Assembly (NCBI GenBank): GCA_030834895.1
Contig: JAUQXA010000005.1
Span: forward strand, 1 to 64,000
Origin: Anaerolineales bacterium
Lineage (GTDB): Bacteria > Chloroflexota > Anaerolineae > Anaerolineales > Villigracilaceae
Direction of reading: 5' to 3'
Length of the DNA: 64,000 nt
Notes under the pieces: generated by a model
Told to the model about the DNA's origin: nothing
What the model saw: only the letters and a program-made list of their open reading frames with translations
Database searches by the model: none
Shown here: piece by piece, positions 15,359 through 23,534 of the stretch
How positions within the stretch are numbered: position 1 is the first letter of the stretch
How the letters are laid out: each line of letters starts with the position of its first letter
Translations under genes and position numbers: made by a program

Positions 15359-16636
15359 TCATTCGCCTTTCACATCCACTTCCCAGCTCTCCGTCCAAAG
15401 CGAGGAAGCTGAGTTGATCTCCTTGAACTTGTTTCGCACCAAAGTCTCGAGGTCCGTTGCCATGCCTGCCAGGTTGTTCAGCCTGCAATCGTCGATCAGC
15501 CGCGCGCGTGTCTTCGGAGTCGCCGCGCACAACGCGACGCATCCGCCATTGAGCGCGGACTGGTTGCGCCACTTGGAGACCCGCTCCTTGTCGCCCAGTT
15601 CCACCTCCACATACAACTTTTCTTTGCCGCGCAGAATCAATACATCAGGCAACGCTTTCGAGCCTTTCACTTCGGGCATGATCTGTGTTGCCCAGCCGCG
15701 CTTGCGGGCGTGCATGGCAAAGGCGATGACCGCCATCGTGTGTTCGGGGAAGCGCGCGCCTTCATGCAATCGAATCAGGCGCGCCCAGTCGTTCTCATAC
15801 GCCCTGGCTTGAAACAGAATCTGATACAGGCGCTCGCCTTCGGCAGAGAACCGGTATAGTTTCAGGGCGGTGCGCGGCGATTTGAGGTTGATGATTTCGG
15901 TCACGAGCACGTGCGCCTCCTCCATATCCTCCAGCACACGCCGCAGCGAGCTGGAGCCAGAGGAAACGTTCACCGCTCCGCCCAGTACCTCCTCCAATTC
16001 CATCGAGGCCGCCAGCCGCCAACGACCAACCAGATACAGGATCAGCCAATATCTTTGGAGGACGCGAGTCAGGTCGCCGCCCGTGCGTTCACCGCCGCCC
16101 AACACAGAGGAAAAAGCGGCAGGAAGTTTCTGGGGAAAGTTCGCCTTCATTTTTACAGCATCCACGATCATCACGGTGGTGGCGGGAGTCACGTTGGACG
16201 GAAGAACCTCGATGACATCCGCAGCGGGGAGACTTTTCTGTTCCACACTTTCAGTGGACACAACAGTTTTGACTATTGTTGATTCAGCAGGCGCGACTCG
16301 CGCCCGTTCCTGTTCAAGCGCGGTTTGCAGGTCATTGATTCGTTTTTGCAGTTTGCGCTGTGCTTGTTCGTCCACAGCAACCACATTGCCCCAACCCTGT
16401 GAGCGGGCGGGGATGGCGTTGAAGAAGGCTTTCCAATCCGTAGCGTTCCAGTGGTCTAGGATGGATGGGTCGCCGCGGCGCAGGGATTCCAGCCGCTCGC
16501 CGTCGAAACGGATGGCGGTTTCGAGCAGCGCTTCACGCATGGCTCGGATCGTTTCCTCGCTCTTCTGGCGCAGGATGCGTTCGGCTTGCAGCAGGTCACC
16601 GACGGCGCGTTGATGGGAAAGGTCGAGTGTGGTCAT
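15359..16636 (-). CDS. Winged-helix protein with nuclease-fold C-terminus (replication-relaxation-like)
   Basis: The 425-residue protein starts with helices and a coiled segment (QRKLQKRINDLQTALEQERARV, about 90-112). A winged-helix-like region lies around residues 190-280 (LQRYWLILYLVGRWRLAASMELEEVLGG ... RRVLEDMEEAHVLV). The C-terminal domain has ALPDVLILRGKEKLYVEVELGDKE near residues 328-352, the D...E-x-E pattern of PD-(D/E)XK-like or replication-relaxation proteins of plasmids. Its ATG overlaps the stop of the upstream membrane protein (ATGA), indicating translational coupling to the pilus operon. Possible roles are mobilisation or gene control; this is inference. Confidence 0.6.
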   Translation of the reverse strand: MTTLDLSHQRAVGDLLQAERILRQKSEETIRAMREALLETAIRFDGERLESLRRGDPSILDHWNATDWKAFFNAIPARSQGWGNVVAVDEQAQRKLQKRINDLQTALEQERARVAPAESTIVKTVVSTESVEQKSLPAADVIEVLPSNVTPATTVMIVDAVKMKANFPQKLPAAFSSVLGGGERTGGDLTRVLQRYWLILYLVGRWRLAASMELEEVLGGAVNVSSGSSSLRRVLEDMEEAHVLVTEIINLKSPRTALKLYRFSAEGERLYQILFQARAYENDWARLIRLHEGARFPEHTMAVIAFAMHARKRGWATQIMPEVKGSKALPDVLILRGKEKLYVEVELGDKERVSKWRNQSALNGGCVALCAATPKTRARLIDDCRLNNLAGMATDLETLVRNKFKEINSASSLWTESWEVDVKGE

Positions 16637-17082
16637 TGTTGAAGCAAACTCATCGCACCCTGCACGGACAGGATGGCGGTATCACGGTCTAATGTTCCTG
16701 TGGACCAGTCACGTACGTTCAACGCCGCGTTTGCCAGCGACGTTCTTGCACTCTCGAGGGAAGCATCCCCGTCCTGTGTGTGACGGGCAATCCGCTCGAC
16801 GAGGAATTGGGTGGGAACAGGATTGGGCTGCTGATCCAAAGTTTGGGACAACTGCATAGCATCGGCGCGCAGGACGGCGAGTTCCTCGGCGTATGCGCGT
16901 TCCGCCTGAAGCAATCTCCAATCGGACCATCCCAACAGACGCGGGGAATTCGTATCCATCGGGGTCACGTCCTGTCCAAGGTGTGCCATGCTCACCAGTG
17001 CGCCAATCACCAACAGGGCAAAGGCAATCAGCCAGAGGGCGTCTTCGTTTTTGCGGAAGTCGAATTCAAACTCAAAGGGCAC
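16633..17082 (-). CDS. Hypothetical single-span membrane protein
   Basis: The 149-residue protein has one N-terminal membrane helix (ALWLIAFALLVIGALVSMA, about residues 14-33) and a helical extracytoplasmic part rich in Ala, Leu and Gln, perhaps coiled coil. It lies between the TadE/G-like genes and the winged-helix gene, and its stop overlaps the next start. By position it may be a minor component of the pilus machine. Family not recognised. Confidence 0.55.
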   Translation of the reverse strand: MPFEFEFDFRKNEDALWLIAFALLVIGALVSMAHLGQDVTPMDTNSPRLLGWSDWRLLQAERAYAEELAVLRADAMQLSQTLDQQPNPVPTQFLVERIARHTQDGDASLESARTSLANAALNVRDWSTGTLDRDTAILSVQGAMSLLQQ

Positions 17083-17139
17083 GCGAACCTCAAAATAAGA
17101 TTGCTAAAAGCTAATCGCTCTCAGCTTTTAGTGGTTACC

Positions 17140-17580
17140 TCAGCGAATGGTCAACGCTCTCATCTCGGACGTAGTCTCGATGGTCAGGCGCATGAGCGGG
17201 GTCATGGGGATGATGTGCTCCACAGTTGCGGTGGCCACGCAATGCGCGAAGGTCGGGGAAGGAAAATCAATCGCAAGTCCCTCGACCGTGTAGTGAACTT
17301 TGGAGTCATCATTCAGGGTTGCTTTGAACTCACGAGCCGCCTGCCTGTGCGCCAACCCGGGTTCGATACGTTTTTCGCTGGTCGAGATGAAGAGCGGGAC
17401 ATCCAGCGCATCCGCAGCGGACTGGCAGGCGGCATCATTGGCAGTCTGCAAATGTCCGCGTACATACATCAGGCGCGTGACATCGATGCTGAGCGAGGCA
17501 AGCGGGATGAAGACGAAGACCAGCAGCGCCGCGAACCAGGCATACGCGTCACCCTCGCGGGAGAGGAGCAGGCTGCGCAT
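17140..17580 (-). CDS. tadG: TadG/TadE-like pseudopilin
   Basis: About 146 residues. The N-terminus RSLLLSREGDAYAWFAALLVFVFIPLASLSIDVTRL shows the short basic leader, Gly-Asp and hydrophobic helix of TadE/TadG pseudopilins; the rest is extracytoplasmic (ANDAACQSAADALDVP resembles the TadG core). These proteins are minor pilins of Flp/Tad pili processed by a dedicated prepilin peptidase. A GTG six bases upstream (17586) could also start the protein; I prefer ATG because AGGAAGG is then nine bases away. It overlaps the preceding TadE-like gene slightly. Confidence 0.7.
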   Translation of the reverse strand: MRSLLLSREGDAYAWFAALLVFVFIPLASLSIDVTRLMYVRGHLQTANDAACQSAADALDVPLFISTSEKRIEPGLAHRQAAREFKATLNDDSKVHYTVEGLAIDFPSPTFAHCVATATVEHIIPMTPLMRLTIETTSEMRALTIR

Positions 17581-17582
17581 GG

Positions 17583-17993
17583 TCACCAGCCTTCCTGACG
17601 AAAGACGGAAGTCGCCGCGCCCTCGATGCCCGCTCCGAGACTCTCCCCGCCGAAGAAGGACATCAATCCTCCAAGAAGATTGGGAACGGTCCAGCGCACC
17701 TCGACGTTGATCTGCGCGCCGGGAAATCCGCCACCCGAAACCGCGACTTGATACTCACCCACGCTGGCATAGGAGATGGATTCCTGCGCCGCATCATACG
17801 CCGCGTTGGCGGGACTTTGCTGGTGAACGCTGCCCACGCGCGCGCCATAATTGGCGGCGTTGTTGGCATTGACGCTGGCAAAGCCCGCCATCGTCAGGTT
17901 CATCAGCGCGATCGTGACCAGCACGATGACGGGCAGGGCGATGGCGCTTTCAGCAAACTCATCGCCGCGGCGCGAGAGGAACAGGCGCAGCAT
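17583..17993 (-). CDS. tadE: TadE-like minor pilin
   Basis: The 136-residue product starts MLRLFLSRRGDEFAESAIALPVIVLVTIALMNLTMAGF, the canonical TadE leader with G(D/E)xxE and a hydrophobic helix, followed by an exported domain containing ANYGARVGSVHQQSPANAAYDAA. TadE is a pseudopilin of the Flp pilus. It lies immediately downstream of the Flp pilin gene. Confidence 0.8.
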   Translation of the reverse strand: MLRLFLSRRGDEFAESAIALPVIVLVTIALMNLTMAGFASVNANNAANYGARVGSVHQQSPANAAYDAAQESISYASVGEYQVAVSGGGFPGAQINVEVRWTVPNLLGGLMSFFGGESLGAGIEGAATSVFRQEGW

Positions 17994-17995
17994 GG

Positions 17996-18181
17996 TTAGA
18001 TTCCGCTGGTTGCCTGACCAATCAGGTCGGTGACCTTGCCGCCAAAAGCCGCAAAGGCTGCGACCCCGCCCAGCACGACCAGCACCAGGATGACCGCTTT
18101 TTCGCCATAGTCATCGCCGCGCCGATCGAGAAGTAAATTCCAGAAGCGGAAAGGAAGAGTGGGTTGAATTGCTGTGATCAT
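17996..18181 (-). CDS. flp: Flp-type major pilin-like protein
   Basis: This 61-residue protein has a short leader, the sequence RRGDDYGEKAVILVLVVLGGVAAFAAFGGKVTDLI and a single hydrophobic helix. That is the size and shape of an Flp/Tad pilin with Gly/Glu near the processing site, although the Glu is in YGEKA instead of the common GVTAIEYG. AAGGAG precedes the ATG at 18181. Position next to a prepilin peptidase and TadE supports the call. Confidence 0.75.
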   Translation of the reverse strand: MITAIQPTLPFRFWNLLLDRRGDDYGEKAVILVLVVLGGVAAFAAFGGKVTDLIGQATSGI

Positions 18182-18221
18182 AAATACTCCTTGTAACTTA
18201 TTCACCATGATGAAGAAATTC

Positions 18222-18320
18222 ATCTTGAACCACAAAGACACGGAAACAAGGAGAAAAATAGAAACTCCGAGTCTCGGCGCCTCCGTGGTGAGTGTTTCGA
18301 TCTTTGTTCATCATGGTTTC
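18222..18320. repeat. Palindromic ACGGAG-type intergenic repeat
   Basis: The stretch AACCACAAAGACACGGAAACAAGG ... CTCGGCGCCTCCGTGGTGAGTGTTT forms a long imperfect hairpin made of short tandem units (ACACGGA, CTCCGTG). A related unit occurs at 28272-28318. It lies between the pilin and prepilin peptidase genes and looks like a dispersed host repeat, not a gene. Confidence 0.45.
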
Positions 18321-18344
18321 GATACTCCGAAAAAAGGCAACAAA

Positions 18345-18371
18345 AAAGGCGCGATTTTCCCAGGGAAAATC
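18345..18371 (-). terminator. Terminator after the prepilin peptidase gene
   Basis: GATTTTCCC and GGGAAAATC form a 9-bp stem just past the stop at 18377. On the minus strand it is followed by GCGCCTTTTTTG. This separates the peptidase transcript from the pilin gene. Confidence 0.6.
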
Positions 18372-18376
18372 ACACC

Positions 18377-18811
18377 TCAATTCAAGAGGATTATAGAGAC
18401 CTTCCCAAGAACTGTCAAGCAGGCTGCGAAAACGAAGGCGGTCACGCCGGGGAAACGGGCATTGCGATTCTTTGTTGCCAGCATGAGAACAGCGCCCCAG
18501 ATGCCAGCAACAAGCAGCGCGGCGAAACCTGCAATTGGATACAAACCAAACAAGCCAATCAAGACCTTCCAGTCCGCGCCACCCATCCAGCCCTTGAATG
18601 CCGCAAGTGTGCAGACCGACATCGCAAACAACATGACGCCTGTCAGCGCATCAATTGAAAAGAATACGCGCAGCATGGCGGCGATCACGCCCATCAACAA
18701 GAGCGGGATGGTGATCCAATTGCTGACCTCTCCCGTCTGCCAGTCCTGAACGCCAACGAGGACAAGAACGGGCAACAGAAAGCCAAACAGGATCAGTTCA
18801 TTTGACAACAT
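18377..18811 (-). CDS. tadV: Prepilin peptidase, A24 family (TadV/CpaA-like)
   Basis: The 144-residue, multi-helix membrane protein has the two aspartate motifs of A24 peptidases: VGVQDWQTGEVSNW near residue 20 and GGADWKVLIGLFGLYP near residue 77 (G-x-D pattern). The short form lacking a methylation domain is typical of Tad systems. It cleaves the leader of Flp and TadE/G pilins at the membrane. It overlaps the upstream gene by 14 bases. Confidence 0.85.
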   Translation of the reverse strand: MLSNELILFGFLLPVLVLVGVQDWQTGEVSNWITIPLLLMGVIAAMLRVFFSIDALTGVMLFAMSVCTLAAFKGWMGGADWKVLIGLFGLYPIAGFAALLVAGIWGAVLMLATKNRNARFPGVTAFVFAACLTVLGKVSIILLN

Positions 18812-19373
18812 GGAACCACAAGCGCGAAGGCTTGTCCCATTTCAAGCCGAGACGTTCGGCGACTGCTTCGGCTTCAAGGTCGAAGAATTCCTGTGTCTGG
18901 GACATGACGCGCTCAATGGTCTGCACGCCCCAACCCCAGCGCGATTTGCCAAGCAAAGGACGCGAAGCAAAGGACGCCACTCGCTCTGCGGCGTTCTTCT
19001 GTTTTCCCGCAGCGCGCAGGCGATGGTCAAAGCGCAGGATGTCCGACTTGGGCAGGGTGGAAACGATCACGCGTTGTCCGCTGGAGGCACGCAATTCCAC
19101 GGCGCGGATCTCAGGCACGACGCGCATGACCTCGCTGATGGACACGGGCTGTTCCAATTCCGCGCTGACCTGGCGGGCAAGCCAGTCCAGCGGGTCGATA
19201 CGGGTGGCGAGTCCCTCGATGTGCCGCGTGCGGCGGTCGCGGATTTGCATGGCAACAAAGTCTTGCACCAGCCGCTCGACACCGCGTAATGCGGACGCCT
19301 GGCGCTGGTTGTATACTGCGAGAATGACGGCAAGCAGAAGGACAAGAAGAAGGGTAGAAAGTTCGAAAGTCAT
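18798..19373 (-). CDS. Membrane-anchored cytoplasmic protein of the pilus operon
   Basis: The 191-residue protein has an N-terminal membrane helix (TLLLVLLLAVILAVYN) followed by a soluble domain with VSISEVMRVVPEIRAVELRASSGQRVIVSTLPKS. Family not recognised. AAGGAG supports the ATG at 19373. The gene overlaps the prepilin peptidase gene, implying coupled translation and a role in the pilus apparatus. Confidence 0.55.
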   Translation of the reverse strand: MTFELSTLLLVLLLAVILAVYNQRQASALRGVERLVQDFVAMQIRDRRTRHIEGLATRIDPLDWLARQVSAELEQPVSISEVMRVVPEIRAVELRASSGQRVIVSTLPKSDILRFDHRLRAAGKQKNAAERVASFASRPLLGKSRWGWGVQTIERVMSQTQEFFDLEAEAVAERLGLKWDKPSRLWFHVVK

Positions 19374-19385
19374 GGGAGGCTCCTT

Positions 19386-19478
19386 ATACGAGATATAAGT
19401 TACGAGATACGAGAAGTGAGAAACGAGCAACGAGATATAAGTTGCTTGTTTCTCGTTTCTTATTCCTCGTCCCTCATC
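19386..19478. repeat. ACGAG-type palindromic repeat
   Basis: Units such as ACGAGATACGAG, GAAACGAGCAACGAG and their inverse (TTGTTTCTCGTTTC, TTCCTCGTCCC) face each other around a short loop. The repeat extends into the 3' end of the adhesin-like gene, whose last codons (about 19460-19478) are part of it. It is a host-style low-complexity palindrome. Confidence 0.45.
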
Positions 19479-21358
19479 AACGCAACAGCAAGACGACGGG
19501 TCAGGGAACGATATGCTGTGGGACGCGGGTCGAAGAGCAGCAGGAAGGTGAAGAGCAGAAGCAAAACACCGAGGAGAAAGGTTGTCCAAAGGGGGTAGGA
19601 AACAGGCGCGATGGGTTCCTGCGCTGGCGCTTCCACTGGCTGTATCACAGCAGGCTGGATGTGTTCGGGCTCAGTAGGACGCGGAAGCGTGAGAGGTAGC
19701 TGCCACCAACGTTTGACAGGCTCTTCGGGAATCTCAACAGGAACAGGCGCCGGTGTTGGAACTTCTGGAATCACCACAGTACCTGTGTCCTTGGCACACA
19801 AGCCATAGATGTCGCATACCTCCACCGTGATCGTGTAAGAACCAGGCGGTGCGCTGGCTGGTCCGATAACCCGATCCCAAGTCACTGTTTTTGGCACGGG
19901 TAATTTGTCTTGGATGACCTGGTCTGCGAAGCGGAGCATCGGATCATGCACGACAATCCTGATACTTTCCAACGGGATGATGTTGTCATATACCGCCAGT
20001 TCCCCGCCCTCCCAGATGTTCCATGTATCTGCAAGTTTCACATAGGGCGGGATGTTATCGAGGATGACCGATGCTTGAATCAGCTCTCCCAGATTGCCAG
20101 CCACATCCTTGGCGCGCAGATACAGAATGCGTTCGCCATTGTCAAAGGCGGAGGAATCCCAATCGAATGACCAAGTCCCAGCTCCAAAGGAAACAGGTTG
20201 CCAAGTCACTCCATCGGACGAAAACTCCACGCTTTGCACAGTCGAGGTTTGATCTGAGACCGTGCCTGTGAGGTGAACAATATCGGCAAGTATGGACCCG
20301 TCCAACCCAGTATCGAAGGTGTATGCAGGTGGTGTGGTGTCAACATAAACTTCCTGCGAAGCAGTTTGTTCATTGCCTGCCACATCGAAGACACGAAAGT
20401 CAATGACGTGGACGCCTTCCTGCACGGTGACGGAATCACCATCCTGCCATGCGCCACCATTGCTTCGATGTTGAACAGAGGCAATCCCCGAAAGGATATC
20501 CTCTGTCTCGGCAGTCAGAGTTGTCTCGGAAAGATACCAACCCTCGTTTCCCATACTTCCATTTTCAGTGATGATAACGGAAGGTGGAACGGTATCCACC
20601 GACACATTTTGTGTCAACGTCGCAGTATTGCCTGCCACATCCCGCGCAGTGCCTTGGATGGAATGAACGCCATCCTCCATCAGGGCGGAAGCAGTTGCAG
20701 CACTGCCGTCCACTGAAAGGGTAGCCGTAGCCAGTCCTGAAATCGAATCGGACCCACCCGCTGTGGCGGTCACAGGCGAGACATACCAGCCGTTCGTGCC
20801 AGCAACTCCATCGAGGTTGAGAATTGGAATAGGCGCGATTGGGTCGAACGACCAGGCTTTGCTGCCCGATGCGCTCAAGCCCGAAGTTGCGGCAGTGGCA
20901 GTGTATGTCGCTGTTCCAGCACCAGGCGGCAGGCTGACAGAACAACTTCCACCACAGGAAAACGAAGCGCCCGCTCTGCTGCCAGAGATGGTCAGGGCAT
21001 AACCTTGCGGATCGGAAGCGCTTAAAACCAACTGGGCGTTGTCTACGCACCAGCCATTGCTTCCCATCGTACAGGAAATCGTACTGGAAACTGTTGGCGG
21101 GCTGGGTGGGGTCGGGTCGCCGCCTTCGCAGGGTTCCCAGGCCCAGACAACACAACGCGAGTGGCACTCGTCATGAGCGGTGCAAACTTCCACCGAGCCC
21201 ACGCAAATACGGCAGTCTGCGCGCATGGGGCTGGCAAGGGCGGGCTGCGGTTCCGACCGAAAAAGAAGCGGAACCAACCAGAGTCCCACCGCCAGCATCA
21301 GTGCGGCAAAGACACGAAAGGGATCGAGGATATGTTTTAGAAGATTTTTCGATTTCAT
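19460..21358 (-). CDS. Large secreted adhesin-like protein with Ig-like/OmpL47-type repeats
   Basis: The 632-residue protein has an N-terminal export signal (about 12-33), a Cys-rich segment (ADCRICVGSVEVCTAHDECHSRC), and then several beta-sandwich repeats. Their recurring signatures are NGWYVSPVTATAGGSDSISGL, EGWYLSETTLTAETEDILSGI, DVAGN and VDTTPP. Repeats of this kind build cell-surface stalks. A Pro-rich spacer and a C-terminal membrane helix (LWTTFLLGVLLLLFTFLLLF) anchor it. Its place inside the Tad locus suggests a pilus-associated adhesin. The start at 21358 has AGGA ten bases upstream and overlaps the preceding stop. Confidence 0.75.
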   Translation of the reverse strand: MKSKNLLKHILDPFRVFAALMLAVGLWLVPLLFRSEPQPALASPMRADCRICVGSVEVCTAHDECHSRCVVWAWEPCEGGDPTPPSPPTVSSTISCTMGSNGWCVDNAQLVLSASDPQGYALTISGSRAGASFSCGGSCSVSLPPGAGTATYTATAATSGLSASGSKAWSFDPIAPIPILNLDGVAGTNGWYVSPVTATAGGSDSISGLATATLSVDGSAATASALMEDGVHSIQGTARDVAGNTATLTQNVSVDTVPPSVIITENGSMGNEGWYLSETTLTAETEDILSGIASVQHRSNGGAWQDGDSVTVQEGVHVIDFRVFDVAGNEQTASQEVYVDTTPPAYTFDTGLDGSILADIVHLTGTVSDQTSTVQSVEFSSDGVTWQPVSFGAGTWSFDWDSSAFDNGERILYLRAKDVAGNLGELIQASVILDNIPPYVKLADTWNIWEGGELAVYDNIIPLESIRIVVHDPMLRFADQVIQDKLPVPKTVTWDRVIGPASAPPGSYTITVEVCDIYGLCAKDTGTVVIPEVPTPAPVPVEIPEEPVKRWWQLPLTLPRPTEPEHIQPAVIQPVEAPAQEPIAPVSYPLWTTFLLGVLLLLFTFLLLFDPRPTAYRSLTRRLAVALMRDEE

Positions 21359-21609
21359 GGTTTGGTCCTGTGAGATACCCAAAGGATTTCGGCATGGATG
21401 GTGAAGATTTCGGCATACAGGGCTTTGGCATCCGTCGTGCCCAGCAGCCATTCGCTCAATTTCTCCTTGAACGTTTCGGCATGGATCTCCATTTTGGCAT
21501 GGTCGCTCAGCCAGATGAAGAACATGCCACGCTGATTGCCCTTCAGAAACAGGTTTTGCCAGCCATCGAGCAGATTCACGAGAATGGCGATATCTGAAGC
21601 GCTCATCAT
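21355..21609 (-). CDS. Small hypothetical protein, pair member 2
   Basis: An 84-residue helical protein (MMSASDIAILVNLLDGWQNLFL ... FKEKLSEWLLGTTDAKALYAEIFTIHAEILW). GGAAAGG precedes the double ATG at 21606-21609. It overlaps the stop of the 100-residue gene by ATGA and its own stop overlaps the adhesin start. Both small proteins share the pattern FFIWL/FFLEWL and an acidic helical body, so they may be distant paralogues acting together. No family recognised. Confidence 0.5.
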   Translation of the reverse strand: MMSASDIAILVNLLDGWQNLFLKGNQRGMFFIWLSDHAKMEIHAETFKEKLSEWLLGTTDAKALYAEIFTIHAEILWVSHRTKP

Positions 21610-21908
21610 TTCCGCGCCTTTCCCAGCATCCGCTGCAAGGCGCTGGTCTTGAGGTCCTCCCACCAGCAGATTTCATGGATCAGGGTGTGATACTCCCGAC
21701 GTGCATTTTCATACGGCAGGGAAGAAAACCATAGCTCCAAAGCAACATGGACGCGCTGTGGGGAATCTTCCCTGCCGCAGGCAATGCGCTCATCGTGGGC
21801 GGGAAGCCATTCAAGGAAGAAACTGCGACGGTCATCGGGCATCAGGTTGGCAAGCACGACGATGGAGGTCGCAAAAACAGAAGGTTGAACATCAAAAGGA
21901 TGGGTCAT
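21606..21908 (-). CDS. Small hypothetical protein, pair member 1
   Basis: A 100-residue soluble protein beginning MTHPFDVQPSVFATSIVVLANLMPDDRRSFFLEWLPAHDER. GGAGTTTTTCA precedes the ATG. It is translationally coupled to the next gene and resembles it weakly (segment around DDRRSFFLEWL against NQRGMFFIWLSD). Function unknown; it is part of the pilus operon. Confidence 0.5.
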   Translation of the reverse strand: MTHPFDVQPSVFATSIVVLANLMPDDRRSFFLEWLPAHDERIACGREDSPQRVHVALELWFSSLPYENARREYHTLIHEICWWEDLKTSALQRMLGKARK

Positions 21909-21920
21909 TGAAAAACTCCG

Positions 21921-22481
21921 TTACCAGACAAAGGGAATCAGCCGCCAGCGGACGACGGCCTTGTATCGCGCATAATTGGCTAGTGTTCGTTCCTCGGCGG
22001 AGATGCGCACCAGGAGCAGGCGGACAAAAAGCAGCAGGGCAAGCCAATTCCACCAATTGTCTGCGCTGAGACACAAGCCAAACAGGGACAGGATTTCACC
22101 CAGGTACATCGGGTGGCGCACCAAGCGGTATGGTCCGCGCATGACGATCCCGCGGTCTTCGGGGGCGATGGAAAAGGAGAAGCCAAGGGCAAAGAGCGCC
22201 CACAGAGCCAGTAGCAATCCAGGCAGGGAATACATCGCATCCGCGTCTTCGAGATTGAAAGTCAGTGGCAGCAGGGCGCACAACCAGGAAAGCATGGTCA
22301 TCACGGGATGACTCATCCGCTCGACGGGCTTGTGCATCACCAATAGAAATGCCGCCATTGCGGATTGCAGAGCAAGCAGGATGGCAATCCAATTCCCGCC
22401 CGCCGCCTGCACCGCACGGATGATGAAGAGGAAGACAAAGAACGTTCCGCCTATGGCGTTGGTGAGTTCGGAAAGAAGCAT
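21921..22481 (-). CDS. ICMT/PEMT-type membrane methyltransferase
   Basis: The 186-residue protein has five to six hydrophobic segments and the signature GPYRLVRHPMYLGEI (about residues 116-130), followed by EERTLANYARYKAVVRWRLIPFVW. These are the cofactor-binding and C-terminal motifs of isoprenylcysteine carboxyl methyltransferase-like and phospholipid methyltransferase-like enzymes. They transfer methyl groups from SAM to membrane-embedded substrates. Its substrate in a pilus locus is unknown: pilin N-terminus, lipid or quinone are all possible. Confidence 0.75.
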   Translation of the reverse strand: MLLSELTNAIGGTFFVFLFIIRAVQAAGGNWIAILLALQSAMAAFLLVMHKPVERMSHPVMTMLSWLCALLPLTFNLEDADAMYSLPGLLLALWALFALGFSFSIAPEDRGIVMRGPYRLVRHPMYLGEILSLFGLCLSADNWWNWLALLLFVRLLLVRISAEERTLANYARYKAVVRWRLIPFVW

Positions 22482-22658
22482 AAATACAAAGGATGAAGGC
22501 TAAAGGACACCTGCACTGCACCAAACGCAGTGCGGTGCAAGTGTGAAGGATGAATAGTGGGAGAAGTAAAAAGAGAGAAAGAATATGGGGTTATTTTGAG
22601 CCTTTGCTTTTGCTTTTGCTCTTTCTTTATCCTTCATCATTCCTCCTTCATCCTTCTC
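22482..22658. repeat. Intergenic hairpins and GGATGAA repeats
   Basis: GCACTGC/GCAGTGC forms a perfect 7-bp hairpin near 22512-22532. Around it AAGGATGAA units (near 22489 and 22545) face TTCATCC units (near 22630-22660). Similar unit pairs lie at 12917-13030, 28640-28682 and 31911-32060. Confidence 0.4.
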
Positions 22659-23525
22659 TTAGAACGCCTCGAACACACTGACCATCAGCGGGACGAAGAT
22701 GGCAAGCATGAAAGGCACGAAGATATAGATCGAGATCGGGAACAGCAGCTTGTTGCTCAACTGCTCTGCGGAACGCGCCACATCCGAGCGGTATTCGCGG
22801 GCAAGCCCGCGAGCGACTTCGCCCATCTGGCGCGGGCCCTCGGCACCTTTGGTTGCCACCAGGTCGATCTGGCGGGCAAAGGCTTCGAGATGCGGCATGC
22901 GGTATTTGGTGAACTCTTCGACCAGCGCCCCATCAAGCAAGTCACGGGAAAAAATGAGACGTCCCGCCTGTTGCGCGTTCTGGGTCACGTGGCGCAGCAG
23001 GTTGCCCAGCGGACCGGGTAACGATGCGGCACGGGCAACAGCAGTTTCGGCGGAACCGCCCGCACTCATCTCGGCGGCAATCAGCGCAGCAGCTTCGGGC
23101 AATCCGCGCTTGACGGCGTCGCGCACATCGCCCGCGCGTCCGCGCAGTTGCAGGTATGGGTAATAGGCGGCAACTGCGACACCGATTACAAAGGCGGGAC
23201 TGAAGTTGTTGAAGATCAGCAGATAGGCAATGCCAACGGAAGCAAACAGGATGGACCTGCCCAGCACGCTGCCAACGGTACGACCTTCATACAAGCCACC
23301 CAGCTGCGCCCACATCAGTTCATGTTTCCAGGCATCGAAGCTGAAGCCGAGCCTGTCCACGATGGAATCGCCGAGGCGGTCCGTGATGCCGCGCCGATCG
23401 GTTGAGGCAAAGCGTTCGAGCCGCGCGGTTGCTGAACCGCCAAGGATGAAATCGAAGCCCCGCAGGTATCGAAAGAAAAGAAAGCCGATCAAGCCTGCGG
23501 CGAGGAAAGGGAGAATGGTGGTCAT
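22659..23525 (-). CDS. tadC: TadC-like type II secretion F-family membrane protein
   Basis: The 288-residue protein has an N-terminal helix, a cytoplasmic region with the T2SF core (RGRAGDVRDAVKRGLPEAAALIAAEMSAGGSAETAVARAAS) and two C-terminal helices (ISIYIFVPFMLAIFVPLMVSVFEAF). T2SF proteins form the inner-membrane platform that couples the TadA ATPase to pilin assembly. It follows TadB directly, the usual order in Tad loci. AGGAATATT precedes the ATG. Confidence 0.85.
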   Translation of the reverse strand: MTTILPFLAAGLIGFLFFRYLRGFDFILGGSATARLERFASTDRRGITDRLGDSIVDRLGFSFDAWKHELMWAQLGGLYEGRTVGSVLGRSILFASVGIAYLLIFNNFSPAFVIGVAVAAYYPYLQLRGRAGDVRDAVKRGLPEAAALIAAEMSAGGSAETAVARAASLPGPLGNLLRHVTQNAQQAGRLIFSRDLLDGALVEEFTKYRMPHLEAFARQIDLVATKGAEGPRQMGEVARGLAREYRSDVARSAEQLSNKLLFPISIYIFVPFMLAIFVPLMVSVFEAF

Positions 23526-23534
23526 GGAATATTC